Shown here piece by piece: positions 1 through 8,569 of a stretch of DNA of 64,000 bases (the stretch's first letter is position 1; every line of letters begins with the position of its first letter). The position numbers and the translations under genes are program-made. The stretch covers positions 45,664 to 109,663 of the forward strand of contig CACKGK010000004.1 of the NCBI GenBank assembly GCA_902599665.1, written 5' to 3'. Origin of the DNA: an uncultured Pelagibacteraceae bacterium (GTDB lineage Bacteria > Pseudomonadota > Alphaproteobacteria > Pelagibacterales > Pelagibacteraceae). The notes beneath the pieces are model-generated. The model was not told where the DNA came from. It made no database searches and saw only the letters and a list, made by a program, of their open reading frames with translations.

Positions 1-2
1 AT

Positions 3-887
3 CTAATATTGAAAAAGAAAAAAAATAATTTACCGGACAGAACAATTCAATATTCGAATCCAAGACAACCAGCAACGTATTGTAGAAATGTTGGTAGACG
101 TAGAAGATGGGAATTTGCAATTAAGAAAAATCATAGTGATAAAAAAGTTTTATCAGAAAATTATATTTGGAATTTTCTAAAACCTTGGCTAAATAAAAGT
201 GATGCAATTATTGAGAGAAAAACAATTTATACATTTGAATCTGCTATTGCTAGAAAATGGCGAAAAGGTAGAGTTTTTATAGCTGGTGATGCCGCTCATT
301 TAATGCCACCATTTATGGGTCAAGGAATGTGTGCTGGAATTAGGGATGCATCAAATTTAGCATGGAAAATTGCCACCTGTATAAGAAATAAATTAAATGA
401 AACACTTTTAAACACATATCAATCAGAAAGGTCACTCAATGTTAAAGAATATATTGAAACTACTATGAGGATGGGAGAATTTGTAAATGCTGTCGAGTCC
501 ATTCAAATAACTGACAATATAAAGTCTGATAACAAAGGCGTTAAAAGTATGCAGTCAATTAAGCCTAAACTAGGTAAAGGTTTAGGCAACCTAAAGGATA
601 AAAATAGAGGAAAAACTTTTCCTCAATTCAAACTTAATAATAATAAAAACCTAGATGATTTTTTTTCAAAAAAAGGAATGATGATTTTATCTTCAGTAAT
701 AAATCCCAAAAACTCAAAAAATTACTCTTTATTGAGAGCAAAGAATTTGAGCAATGTATCAAAATATTTAAAAAATATTAATTCAAAAGCTATTTTAGTA
801 AGACCAGATAGATTTATTTTAGCTTCAGCTAGATCAAATAAAGAAGTTAGCTTATTATTAAAAAAATATTCTTCGATTTTACGATAA
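3..887 (+). CDS. FAD-dependent aromatic-type monooxygenase, C-terminal part (5' end cut by window)
   Basis: This is the C-terminal part of a class A flavoprotein monooxygenase resembling the MhpA/PheA hydroxylases, which insert oxygen into an aromatic or related ring using NAD(P)H and FAD. The GDAAH motif, about residue 93 of the ORF-track protein, followed by MPPFMGQGMCAGIRD, is the family's FAD ribityl-binding segment. The preceding PRQPATYCRNVGRRRRWEF also matches the family. The reading frame is open to the window edge, so the TTG at 9 is not the real start and the N-terminal Rossmann domain lies outside. The gene converges with the BKACE gene and overlaps it by 9 bases. The substrate cannot be told from sequence. 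Confidence 0.85.
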   Translation, partial: LILKKKKNNLPDRTIQYSNPRQPATYCRNVGRRRRWEFAIKKNHSDKKVLSENYIWNFLKPWLNKSDAIIERKTIYTFESAIARKWRKGRVFIAGDAAHLMPPFMGQGMCAGIRDASNLAWKIATCIRNKLNETLLNTYQSERSLNVKEYIETTMRMGEFVNAVESIQITDNIKSDNKGVKSMQSIKPKLGKGLGNLKDKNRGKTFPQFKLNNNKNLDDFFSKKGMMILSSVINPKNSKNYSLLRAKNLSNVSKYLKNINSKAILVRPDRFILASARSNKEVSLLLKKYSSILR

Positions 888-1664
888 CTTGAACATTTCA
901 TTTACAGCTAATATTTTTGAATGATTGTTTGGAGCAATTTCTCCATTCGGCATATATAAGGAATTTTCAAATCCTACTCTAATTTTACCACCTAGGCTTA
1001 TAGCTTTTTCTAAACAAATCATTTCTTCTTTTGCAAAAGCGCATATTGACCAATCTAAATTAACATTATTATCTTTCATTACTTTTAAGAATTCTGGAAT
1101 TTTTTCTGGATAACTAATTTTACCTGTGTAATGACCAATTACAAATAAACACCAAGCTCCTTCAATTGGAATTTCTGCTTTATTTAAAAGGTTCACTAAT
1201 AAGTCTACATCCTGTGGATTATACAAAATATGCTGTATTTTAGTTCCTGCTTCTGTCAAATATTTATATAATTTTATATCTTCCTCGTTTGGGTTTCTGG
1301 AAGGTATTAATTCAGCTGTACCAATTGATGTCCCTGGAGGAGTTACATCATATGCAAGTTTCCTCATTTCTTCAGGAGAATATTTTCCGACTGCTTCAGT
1401 AGTGACCTGAATATGCATTTTAGGAACCTGGTACTCTAATTCATTTAATGCTTCTTTATATAATCCAGCATCCAAAACATGTTCTCCTTTATTATTTCTT
1501 ACATGTAGATGAATAGCTCCTGCTCCAGCTTTAAAACAGTTTTTAGCAACTTCAACAGTTTCCTTAATTGTTAAGGGAACTTCTGGGTGATCTTTCTTGA
1601 CTTTTCTTGCTCCATTTGGAGCTACCATTAAGTTTGGTAATTTATCTGGTTGAAAAAAAGACAT
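879..1664 (-). CDS. BKACE family beta-keto acid cleavage enzyme (DUF849)
   Basis: Members of this family condense a beta-keto acid with acetyl-CoA, giving acetoacetate and a new acyl-CoA; the founding member is 3-keto-5-aminohexanoate cleavage enzyme. Visible family features are the first barrel strand MVAPNGAR, the zinc-binding HLHVRN at residues 52-57, and the late RVGFEN segment that contributes the catalytic glutamate region. At 261 aa it is slightly shorter than the usual 270-310. It lies head to head with the class II aldolase, with 45 bases between start codons. A neighbouring FAD monooxygenase suggests catabolism of an organic acid or amino acid derivative, but the substrate is unknown. 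Confidence 0.85.
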   Translation of the reverse strand: MSFFQPDKLPNLMVAPNGARKVKKDHPEVPLTIKETVEVAKNCFKAGAGAIHLHVRNNKGEHVLDAGLYKEALNELEYQVPKMHIQVTTEAVGKYSPEEMRKLAYDVTPPGTSIGTAELIPSRNPNEEDIKLYKYLTEAGTKIQHILYNPQDVDLLVNLLNKAEIPIEGAWCLFVIGHYTGKISYPEKIPEFLKVMKDNNVNLDWSICAFAKEEMICLEKAISLGGKIRVGFENSLYMPNGEIAPNNHSKILAVNEMFKLS

Positions 1665-1709
1665 AAATTCAATCTAATAAAAATTAAAAAACTAGTATAC
1701 TTAAATAAT

Positions 1710-2339
1710 ATGAATTCATCAAAAAAAGAAGTTATTAAATTTGCCAAAATGCTTAACGATAAAAAACTATCAGCATTAAGATCTGGTAATATTTCATTAA
1801 GATATAAAAATGGTTTTTTAATAACTCCTTCAGGACAAAAATACTCTTCATTAAAAGCAAAGGATATTGTTTTTATAAACCTTCATGGAGATTATAATAA
1901 ACATCAAAAACCATCATCTGAATGGAGATTTCATCAAGATATATATATTTCAAAAAAAAAAGCTAAAGCGATTGTTCATTCTCACTCTATAAATGCAACA
2001 GCATTATCAACTCACAAGAAGAAAATACCTCCATTTCACTATATGGTGGCTTTAGCAGGGGGTATAGATATAAAGTGTGCAAAGTATGCAACTTATGGAA
2101 CTCGAGAGTTGTCAAAAAATATTCTTAAAGCCTTAAAAAATAGATCAGCATGTTTAATAGCAAATCATGGACAAATTGCATTTGGAAGAAGTCTAGAGGA
2201 TGCATTTGAACTTGCCGAGGAAGTTGACAATCTTGCCAAACAATATATCAAAGCTCTTGTTTTAGGGCAGCCAAAACTTTTAAGTTTAAATGAAATGAAA
2301 AAAGTTTTATCTAAAAGTAAAACGTATAAAAGAACTTAG
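1710..2339 (+). CDS. Class II aldolase/adducin family protein
   Basis: A 209-residue zinc-dependent aldolase or epimerase fold related to fuculose-phosphate aldolase and AraD. It shows the SGNISLR substrate loop near residue 25, the catalytic-type glutamate in SSEWRFH (E71), and zinc ligands in HSHSIN (H90, H92) and in NHGQ (H153). I chose ATG 1710 rather than the upstream start at 1650 because the added residues are not family-like and would overlap the divergent BKACE start. One base separates its stop from the SpeD-SpeE start, so the two are probably co-transcribed. The substrate is unknown; sugar-phosphate aldolase or decarboxylating MtnB-like roles are both possible. Confidence 0.85.
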   Translation: MNSSKKEVIKFAKMLNDKKLSALRSGNISLRYKNGFLITPSGQKYSSLKAKDIVFINLHGDYNKHQKPSSEWRFHQDIYISKKKAKAIVHSHSINATALSTHKKKIPPFHYMVALAGGIDIKCAKYATYGTRELSKNILKALKNRSACLIANHGQIAFGRSLEDAFELAEEVDNLAKQYIKALVLGQPKLLSLNEMKKVLSKSKTYKRT

Positions 2340-2340
2340 T

Positions 2341-3384
2341 ATGAATACAAAAGTTGGTGAACATATTACACTTGATATTATAGGCACTAATAAAGAGTAT
2401 GATCCCGTTTTTTTTGAAAAATTAGTTTACAAGATTGCAAAAATTGCAAAAGTAACAGTATTAGAAATATCTAAATATAAATTTGAACCACAGGGATTTA
2501 CTCTAGTTGCGCTTCTTGCTGAAAGTCACATCAGTTTTCATACCTTTCCCGAAAAAGGTATTATTAGTTTTGACTTTTTTACATGTGCAAAAATTTCACC
2601 ATCAGTAGCAATAAATGTAATTAAAGAAGAAATTGAACATAGTAGAATAGTTAAAAAAGAATTTAATAGAGATACAGTTGATCTTTATCATGACATTTAT
2701 AGCTCGCCAGGTTTAAAAAAATCATATGTAGTAAATAAAGTGTTAGAAAATTTTAAATCAAATGTTGGACAGCATATTGAAATATTAGAATTAGAACAAT
2801 TTGGAAAAGCATTATTTATAGATAATGAAATTCAAGTAGCTGAAAAAGATGAACATCTTTATAGCTCTACTTTTGTTAATGCTGGATTAGATTTGAACTC
2901 TAATAAGGATAAAGCTGCAATAATTGGTGGAGGTGATGGAGGCGTGGCTAGAGAATGTATATCTAAAAATTTTGGTTTTATTGATTGGTATGAATTAGAC
3001 CCAGAAGTCGTAGATGTATGTGATAAACATCTTGGTAAAATTGGTGATAAAGCAACTGAAAAAAATTCAGTAAAATGTGTTTGGGGAGATGCATTTGAAA
3101 GCATCAAATCAGTCAAAGATGATACATATGATCAGATATTTGTTGATCTAAATGATGATCAATATTGCATAGATTTGGCTTCTAAAAATATGCATTCACT
3201 TGTGAGAATTTTAAAACCGAAAGGAGTTATTACTACACAAGTTGGCAGCCAAGATAAAAAACCGAAACAAGTTGAAAGTTGGCTAAATGTATTCAATGAA
3301 AATTTTGGGAATACAAAACTATCAAGAGTTTATATCCCAAGCTTTGATTGTTCTTGGAATTTCTCATCATCTATAAATCATTAA
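2341..3384 (+). CDS. Bifunctional S-adenosylmethionine decarboxylase / spermidine synthase (SpeD-SpeE fusion)
   Basis: Residues 1 to about 115 form a prokaryotic AdoMet decarboxylase with the self-cleavage motif LAESHISFHTFPE; S62 would become the pyruvoyl group. Residues about 125-345 form an aminopropyltransferase with the GGGDGGVARE nucleotide loop and the YDQIFVDLND acid motif. The fused protein would make decarboxylated AdoMet and pass it on to putrescine, giving spermidine or a similar triamine in the cytoplasm. At 347 aa it equals the sum of two separate enzymes, so it is a true fusion and not a frame error. No putrescine-forming enzyme is in the window. It follows the class II aldolase directly. 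Confidence 0.9.
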   Translation: MNTKVGEHITLDIIGTNKEYDPVFFEKLVYKIAKIAKVTVLEISKYKFEPQGFTLVALLAESHISFHTFPEKGIISFDFFTCAKISPSVAINVIKEEIEHSRIVKKEFNRDTVDLYHDIYSSPGLKKSYVVNKVLENFKSNVGQHIEILELEQFGKALFIDNEIQVAEKDEHLYSSTFVNAGLDLNSNKDKAAIIGGGDGGVARECISKNFGFIDWYELDPEVVDVCDKHLGKIGDKATEKNSVKCVWGDAFESIKSVKDDTYDQIFVDLNDDQYCIDLASKNMHSLVRILKPKGVITTQVGSQDKKPKQVESWLNVFNENFGNTKLSRVYIPSFDCSWNFSSSINH

Positions 3385-3442
3385 TTTTCTTTTTAATTAC
3401 TAAAATTTGTGAAATAATATTATTTAATATTTTGGAGGTGAA

Positions 3443-4270
3443 ATGAGTAAAATAACTAAATTTGGATTAGGATTATTAATATCTTTATTGTTAACTTTGG
3501 GTGCTAATGCTGGCTCAATAAAGATTGGAACAGAGGGAGCTTATCCCCCTTGGAATTCTAAAGATGCATCAGGAAAACTTATTGGTTTTGAAGTAGAGTT
3601 AGCTAATGCACTGTGTGAGATAATGAAACATAATTGCACAATTGTAGAGCAAGATTGGGATGGGATGATTCCTGCTCTGACTTCAAAGAAATTTGATGCA
3701 ATAATGGCAGGCATGTCGATTACTGCAGAAAGAATGAAAACTATTAACTTCTCACAAGGTTATGCAGATGAGGTAGCATCATTAGCCGTAATGAAAGGTT
3801 CAATTATTGCAAATATGAATACACCTGCAGGAATAAATTTAAGTATTGGTGGATCAGATGTTGATAAGGCACTTAAGACTATAAGCAGTTCTTTATCAGG
3901 GAAAACAGTATGTACACAAATAGGAACCATACATCAAAACTTTTTAGAGTCCGGAGATGTTGGCAAGATTAATCTTAAAACTTACAAAACTCAAGACGAA
4001 GTTAACCTAGATTTAACAAATGGTAGATGCGACGTTGCTTTAGCTGCAGCATCTTCTTTTGATGATTATGCAAAGAAATCAGGTGAGGCAGTTGTTTTAA
4101 CTGGCCCTACTTTTTCTGGTGGAGCATTTGGAAATGGTGTTGGAGTAGGAATCAGAAAAGGAGATTCTAAACTTCTTAATGATTTTAATGCAGCAATTGA
4201 TAAAGCAAGAGATGAAGGAATTATAAGCAAACTAGCCATTAAATGGTTCGGTTTCGATTCTTCTATGTAA
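3443..4270 (+). CDS. Polar amino acid ABC transporter, periplasmic binding protein (family 3)
   Basis: A 275-residue periplasmic binding protein of solute-binding family 3, which includes the lysine/arginine/ornithine, histidine and octopine binders. It has a signal peptide (hydrophobic run residues 8-22, cleavage near GANAGS), then KIGTEGAYPPWN and GFEVELANALCE, the classic N-terminal lobe motifs, and WDGMIPALTSKKFDAIMAGMS. The start ATG has a strong ribosome site, GGAGGTG, at 3434-3440. It is followed by a 10-bp hairpin and the two permease genes. The ligand is probably a basic or polar amino acid or an opine-like compound, inferred from family only. Confidence 0.92.
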   Translation: MSKITKFGLGLLISLLLTLGANAGSIKIGTEGAYPPWNSKDASGKLIGFEVELANALCEIMKHNCTIVEQDWDGMIPALTSKKFDAIMAGMSITAERMKTINFSQGYADEVASLAVMKGSIIANMNTPAGINLSIGGSDVDKALKTISSSLSGKTVCTQIGTIHQNFLESGDVGKINLKTYKTQDEVNLDLTNGRCDVALAAASSFDDYAKKSGEAVVLTGPTFSGGAFGNGVGVGIRKGDSKLLNDFNAAIDKARDEGIISKLAIKWFGFDSSM

Positions 4271-4283
4271 ATTATTTTAGATA

Positions 4284-4308
4284 TGGCGACTATAATATAT
4301 AGTCGCCA
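4284..4308 (+). promoter_or_regulatory. Intercistronic hairpin between binding-protein and permease genes
   Basis: TGGCGACTAT (4284-4293) and ATAGTCGCCA (4299-4308) are perfect 10-base inverted repeats around a 5-base loop. The structure sits 13 bases after the binding-protein stop and ends 6 bases before the permease ATG. No U-tract follows. I infer an mRNA-stabilising or translation-limiting element that raises binding protein relative to permease. Confidence 0.75.
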
Positions 4309-4314
4309 GTCTAT

Positions 4315-5007
4315 ATGGAACTTCTATCATTTGGAGATAATGGTTGGGGAGATGAGCTTTTCTTTGCAACCCTAATGACAATTGCTGTTTCAATTACAGC
4401 AATGGCAATTGGGTTTTTATTCGCTTTAATTTTTACTCCATTAAAATTATCTAAAAATAAAACATTAAATTTTATTGGTAATTGTTACACTACAATTATT
4501 AGAGGCGTTCCAGAACTATTAGTAATTTATCTATTATTTTTTGGTGGTACAGGAGCTGCTATGTATGTAGCATCCATTTTTGGATACGATGGTTATATCG
4601 AGATAAACTCATTTATAACAGGTGCTCTTGCAATAGGAATTATATCAGGAGCATATTCTACAGAAGTTTTTAGGGGTGCAATATTATCAATTGATAAAGG
4701 TCAATTTGAAGCCTCAAAAGTTTTAGGAATAAAAAAAAGTATTCAATTTTACAAAATTATTTTACCGCAAATGTTGAGGCTATCAATTCCAAACCTTAGC
4801 AATGTTTGGCAAATAACTTTAAAAGATACTTCTTTAATTTCTGTAACAGGATTAGTGGAGATAATGAGGCAATCTTATATTGCCGCTGGTTCAACTAGAG
4901 ACCCTTTATTTTTTTATTCAGTGGCAGCAGTCATATATTTAATGCTTACCTTCTTAAGTATGAAATTAATTAATAAATTAGAAGTAAAATATAGTAAAGG
5001 ATACTGA
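4315..5007 (+). CDS. Polar amino acid ABC transporter permease (HisQ type)
   Basis: An inner-membrane permease of the His/Glu/Gln/Arg/opine family, with several hydrophobic segments and the cytoplasmic EAA loop (EASKVLGIKKSIQFYKIILPQ region) that contacts the ATPase. The RGVPELLVIYLLFFGG segment is characteristic of HisQ/ArtQ-like subunits. No clear Shine-Dalgarno precedes ATG 4315, which sits just after the hairpin, so initiation is expected to be weak. Its stop overlaps the next permease start by one base. No ATP-binding subunit is encoded in this operon, so the ATPase must come from elsewhere. Confidence 0.92.
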   Translation: MELLSFGDNGWGDELFFATLMTIAVSITAMAIGFLFALIFTPLKLSKNKTLNFIGNCYTTIIRGVPELLVIYLLFFGGTGAAMYVASIFGYDGYIEINSFITGALAIGIISGAYSTEVFRGAILSIDKGQFEASKVLGIKKSIQFYKIILPQMLRLSIPNLSNVWQITLKDTSLISVTGLVEIMRQSYIAAGSTRDPLFFYSVAAVIYLMLTFLSMKLINKLEVKYSKGY

Positions 5008-5684
5008 TGGATATAAATTTAATGATTAGCATCTTCCCCAACTTGATAAGTGGTGCAGCTATCACTCTTCAACTTTTAGTAACTTCAATGTTTTTTGGAT
5101 TAATAATAGGTTTTTTTTTTGCAATTTTAAGAATTAATAAAAATTCAATAATTAATAAGTTTGCTTATGGCTATTCTTATTTTTTTAGAGGAACACCTCT
5201 ACTTGTTCAATTATATTTAATATATTATGGATTAGCTAACATAGAGTTATTAAGAAATTCATTTTTTTGGGTAATAATAAAGGAACCATATTGGTGTGCA
5301 ATAATTGCATTTTCTTTAAATACAGGAGCTTATACATCTGAAATATTGAGATCAGCATTTCAGACAATTAAAAAAGGTTATATTGAGGCAGCTAAAAGTT
5401 TAGGTGTAACAAAAAAAATAACGTTTTACAGAATTCAATTACCTATAGCCATAAAACAGTCACTTCCAGCCTATGGAAATGAAATAATATTAATGCTGAA
5501 AGGCACTTCACTTGCAAGCGTTATAACCATCATGGATTTAATGGGTGAAGCTAGAAAAGTAAATGTTTTAACTTTTAAGCCTTTTGAAGCATTTATAACT
5601 GCAGGAATTATTTACTTATTTATTACATTTATAATTCACAATATTATAAAATATTTTGAAAAAAAATATGGATTTCAAACATGA
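5007..5684 (+). CDS. Polar amino acid ABC transporter permease (HisM type)
   Basis: The second integral membrane subunit of the same importer, 225 aa. It carries the RGTPLLVQLYLIYYG segment typical of HisM/GltK-like permeases and an EAA loop (EAAKSLGVTKKITFYRIQLP). It would form a heterodimer with the preceding permease and take substrate from the family 3 binding protein. ATG 5007 overlaps the previous stop, and its own end overlaps the nitrilase-family gene by 4 bases (ATGA), which indicates translational coupling. Confidence 0.92.
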   Translation: MDINLMISIFPNLISGAAITLQLLVTSMFFGLIIGFFFAILRINKNSIINKFAYGYSYFFRGTPLLVQLYLIYYGLANIELLRNSFFWVIIKEPYWCAIIAFSLNTGAYTSEILRSAFQTIKKGYIEAAKSLGVTKKITFYRIQLPIAIKQSLPAYGNEIILMLKGTSLASVITIMDLMGEARKVNVLTFKPFEAFITAGIIYLFITFIIHNIIKYFEKKYGFQT

Positions 5685-6466
5685 AAGTAGCCTGTATTCA
5701 GTTATCTAGTGGGGAAGATTATAATAAAAATTTAAAAGATATTGTAAAATATATTAATCAAGCAATTACAAATAAAGCAGACTTAATAATTACACCAGAA
5801 ACTTCATCATTGATGTCTGCTGACAAAAATAATTTATTTAAATATTCATATGAAATGAAACATGATCCAATAATAAAAAAAGTAAAATTTTTGGCCAAAA
5901 CAAATAAGAAATGGATACTTCTTGGTTCAATGTGTATTAAAGAAAAAAGCAAATTAAGAAATAGATCTATTCTTATTGGACCTACTGGTAAAATAAATAC
6001 CTATTACGATAAAATAAATATGTTTGATGTTAAAGTTTCAAAAAAAGAACAACATAAAGAAAGCAAAGTATTTAAGGCAGGTAAAAAATTGGTATCAGCT
6101 AAATTACCCTGGGGAAAAATAGGTCTTTCAATATGTTATGATTTAAGATTTCCAGAACTTTATAGAAACTTATCAAAAAGAAATCTAAGTTTTATAACTG
6201 TTCCATCTGCATTTACTAAAACAACTGGTCAAAGACATTGGTTGACTTTATTAAAAGCAAGAGCTATAGAAAATTTTTGTTATATTTTCGCTCCTAATCA
6301 AACTGGAAAAAATACGATTAAAAGAGAAACTTTTGGACATACGGTTATTATTTCACCCGATGGTAAAATAATGGCGCTCAAGAAATTTGGAAAAGGAATT
6401 ATCTATTCAAATATAAAGCCAAAAATAGCTATGGATTTGAGAAAAGTTATCCCTAGTATGCTTTAA
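5681..6466 (+). CDS. Carbon-nitrogen hydrolase (nitrilase superfamily, Nit1/Nit2-like amidase)
   Basis: A 261-residue nitrilase-superfamily enzyme with the full Glu-Lys-Cys catalytic set: E40 in ITPETS, K111 in YDKINMFD and C152 in LSICYDLRFPE. These enzymes hydrolyse omega-amides or other C-N bonds, releasing ammonia. The DLRFPELYRNLS context fits the Nit1/Nit2 branch (deaminated glutathione or omega-amidase). The 4-base overlap with the ABC permease suggests that it processes an imported nitrogen compound such as an amide, or deals with amidated by-products. The gene converges with a DUF6165-like gene and overlaps it by 4 bases. Confidence 0.9.
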   Translation: MKVACIQLSSGEDYNKNLKDIVKYINQAITNKADLIITPETSSLMSADKNNLFKYSYEMKHDPIIKKVKFLAKTNKKWILLGSMCIKEKSKLRNRSILIGPTGKINTYYDKINMFDVKVSKKEQHKESKVFKAGKKLVSAKLPWGKIGLSICYDLRFPELYRNLSKRNLSFITVPSAFTKTTGQRHWLTLLKARAIENFCYIFAPNQTGKNTIKRETFGHTVIISPDGKIMALKKFGKGIIYSNIKPKIAMDLRKVIPSML

Positions 6467-6852
6467 TAATTTGTATATTCCTTAATTTCTTTAATTTTTG
6501 AACCAGTATGATTATTAATATCTAATTTAATTTTAGCTCTTGTATCATTAAGAAAATGTACATCTCTAGACAATCTTATAAAATTTTCTCCAAAATCTGA
6601 ATCTTTTTCACATTTTCTTTTATCATCTTCAATTATCCATAGTTTTGAATTTACATTTTTTAAAGCTGTAAAAAATTTTGCTATTTTTTGATCTATTTTT
6701 ATATTCTTATCTAATTCTTTTTTAAGAACTTCATATTCCTCATTTATAAATTTAAGTTTATTAGAATCTTTAATTCTATCTTTTTTAATTTCAAGAATAG
6801 AGATTTTATCCAAAAGTTCTCCAGCGGATACTTCTACTAAAATTTTATTCAT
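6463..6852 (-). CDS. DUF6165-like small helical protein
   Basis: A 129-residue, highly charged, mostly helical protein starting MNKILVEVSAGELLDKISILEIKKDRI, which I recognise as resembling DUF6165. Such genes are often found near surface-glycan or glycosyltransferase genes, and here the divergent neighbour is a GT9 glycosyltransferase. No signal peptide, membrane segment or catalytic motif is visible. The function is unknown; a coiled-coil or scaffold role is possible. The family assignment is from memory of the N-terminal motif. Confidence 0.6.
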   Translation of the reverse strand: MNKILVEVSAGELLDKISILEIKKDRIKDSNKLKFINEEYEVLKKELDKNIKIDQKIAKFFTALKNVNSKLWIIEDDKRKCEKDSDFGENFIRLSRDVHFLNDTRAKIKLDINNHTGSKIKEIKEYTNY

Positions 6853-6884
6853 AAAATTCTATAGTATGTTAAGTTGTTATAAAA

Positions 6885-7826
6885 ATGTCAAACATTCTTA
6901 TAATTAAGCATGGGTCATTGGGAGATATAGCTCAGGCAAGTGGAGCAATTCAAGATATTTCTGATTTTCACAAAAATGATAAAATCTATTTATTAACATC
7001 AGAGCCTTTCATTGATCTTTTCAAAAAAAATCCATATTTAGAGGACATAATTTTGGATAAGAGATTATCAAGATTTAATCTGATTTATTTATTTAATCTC
7101 ATGCGCAAATTAAAAAAATACAAATTTATAAAAGTTTTTGATTTACAAAATTCCTCAAGATCAAGCTTTTATAAAAGAATACTATTTCCAAGTGCAGATA
7201 ACGCAATTTGGTCATCATCAGAAACAACTTTACCAAAGGATGGGTCAAAAGAGAAATTTGATAAAAATCCTGTTTTAGACAGATTTAAACATCAATTAGA
7301 AACATCTGGAGTTAGTTCTAAATACACAATGTTTCCTGATTTTAATTGGGCTTGTTCCAATATTGAAAATATAAAAAAAGAATTTGATTTAAATAAATAC
7401 ATAATTTTATTTCCTTTTTGCTCTCCACATTTGAAGATTAAAAAATGGCCTAGTTACAATAAACTCATAGATTTAATTAGGGATAAATTTAAAGATGAAT
7501 ATAAAATTATACTAGCCCCAGGTCCAAATGAAATTAATAAGACAAAAGAAATTAATGCTATTCCAATTTTAAAAAAAAACAAATCTTTAGACATCTCTGA
7601 ACTTGCTAAATTAATAAAAGATAGTGCTTTCGTTGTAGCAAATGATACTGGACCTGCTCACATGGCTGCACATTTAAATGTAAAAGGAATAGCTTTATTC
7701 GGTTCTCACACTACAGCATATAAAGTGAGCATAGAGAGAGAAAATTTTAAAGCAATTCAAGTAACAGACTTAAATAAATTATCCCCTGAAAAAGTTTTTG
7801 AATATTTAACAAAATCATTAAAATAA
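6885..7826 (+). CDS. Glycosyltransferase family 9 (heptosyltransferase-like)
   Basis: A 313-residue GT-B protein with the GT9 N-terminal signature ILIIKHGSLGDIAQASGAI and the C-terminal donor-binding region VVANDTGPAHMAAHLNVKGIALFGSHT. GT9 enzymes transfer heptose or other sugars from ADP- or UDP-sugars to lipopolysaccharide core at the inner face of the cytoplasmic membrane. The 32-base gap to the divergent DUF6165-like gene must hold both 5' regions. The stop codon overlaps the start of the TauE gene by one base. The sugar specificity is unknown. Confidence 0.88.
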   Translation: MSNILIIKHGSLGDIAQASGAIQDISDFHKNDKIYLLTSEPFIDLFKKNPYLEDIILDKRLSRFNLIYLFNLMRKLKKYKFIKVFDLQNSSRSSFYKRILFPSADNAIWSSSETTLPKDGSKEKFDKNPVLDRFKHQLETSGVSSKYTMFPDFNWACSNIENIKKEFDLNKYIILFPFCSPHLKIKKWPSYNKLIDLIRDKFKDEYKIILAPGPNEINKTKEINAIPILKKNKSLDISELAKLIKDSAFVVANDTGPAHMAAHLNVKGIALFGSHTTAYKVSIERENFKAIQVTDLNKLSPEKVFEYLTKSLK

Positions 7827-8569
7827 TGGAAATAAATTTCCTTTTTTTTATAAGTGTTGTTCCTGCAATTATTTTGTACGGCATTGCAAAGTCTGGTTTA
7901 GGTGGCTCTATATCATTAATATCAGTCCCATTGATGACAGTTGTAATGTCATTACAGCAGGCATTAGCAATTATTCTACCTATTTTAATTTTTTCAGACA
8001 TGATTGCTGTTTACAGATTTAGAAGAGAGTTTAATTTTAGTATATTGAAAGTAATTGTACCATTTGCTGCAATAGGGATTGTAATTGGTTCCTTAACTTT
8101 CAATCATTTTTCCGAAGATTTACTTAAATTAATAGTTGGAATAATGGGATTTATATTTGCTGGGCACTACTTTCTGTTTAAAAAAGAAAAAACAGTTCCA
8201 GCCAAGCAAAATTTTTTGAAGGGTGCAATTTGTTCATCTATTGCTGGATTTTCTAGTTTTTGTGTTCATGCTGGTGGAACACCTACAAGTCTTTATTTAC
8301 TTCCATTAAGATTGAAAAAAGAAATTTATGTAGGAACCAGAATTATCTTTTTTTGTTGTGTTAATTTAATAAAGCTACCTTTGTATATTTATCTATCGAT
8401 GATGAACTTTGATACTTTATTTCAATCTGTCTCGCTTTTTCCATTGGCTTTAATTGGAATATTTATTGGTTATCAATTGCTTAAAATTATAGAGGAAAAT
8501 TTGTTTTATAATATTATTTATGGATTAATTCTTGTGAGTAGCACAAAGTTAATACTCGATTTTATTTAA
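7826..8569 (+). CDS. TauE/SafE family membrane permease
   Basis: A 247-residue integral membrane protein with about eight hydrophobic segments and the duplicated TauE/SafE motifs. The first repeat has YGIAKSGLGGSISLISVPLM; the second has FSSFCVHAGGTPTSLYLLPLRL. The family exports sulfite, sulfoacetate or other small anions, or imports some organic anions. It is co-transcribed with the GT9 gene through a one-base overlap, although no functional link is evident. It converges with the AbrB-family gene with a 4-base overlap. The substrate is unknown. Confidence 0.85.
   Translation: MEINFLFFISVVPAIILYGIAKSGLGGSISLISVPLMTVVMSLQQALAIILPILIFSDMIAVYRFRREFNFSILKVIVPFAAIGIVIGSLTFNHFSEDLLKLIVGIMGFIFAGHYFLFKKEKTVPAKQNFLKGAICSSIAGFSSFCVHAGGTPTSLYLLPLRLKKEIYVGTRIIFFCCVNLIKLPLYIYLSMMNFDTLFQSVSLFPLALIGIFIGYQLLKIIEENLFYNIIYGLILVSSTKLILDFI

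Noticed and set aside
3385-3442. SAM-type or glycine riboswitch ahead of the ABC binding protein
   Set aside because: The 58-base gap is nearly all A and T with no stable paired core; only the ribosome site is convincing.
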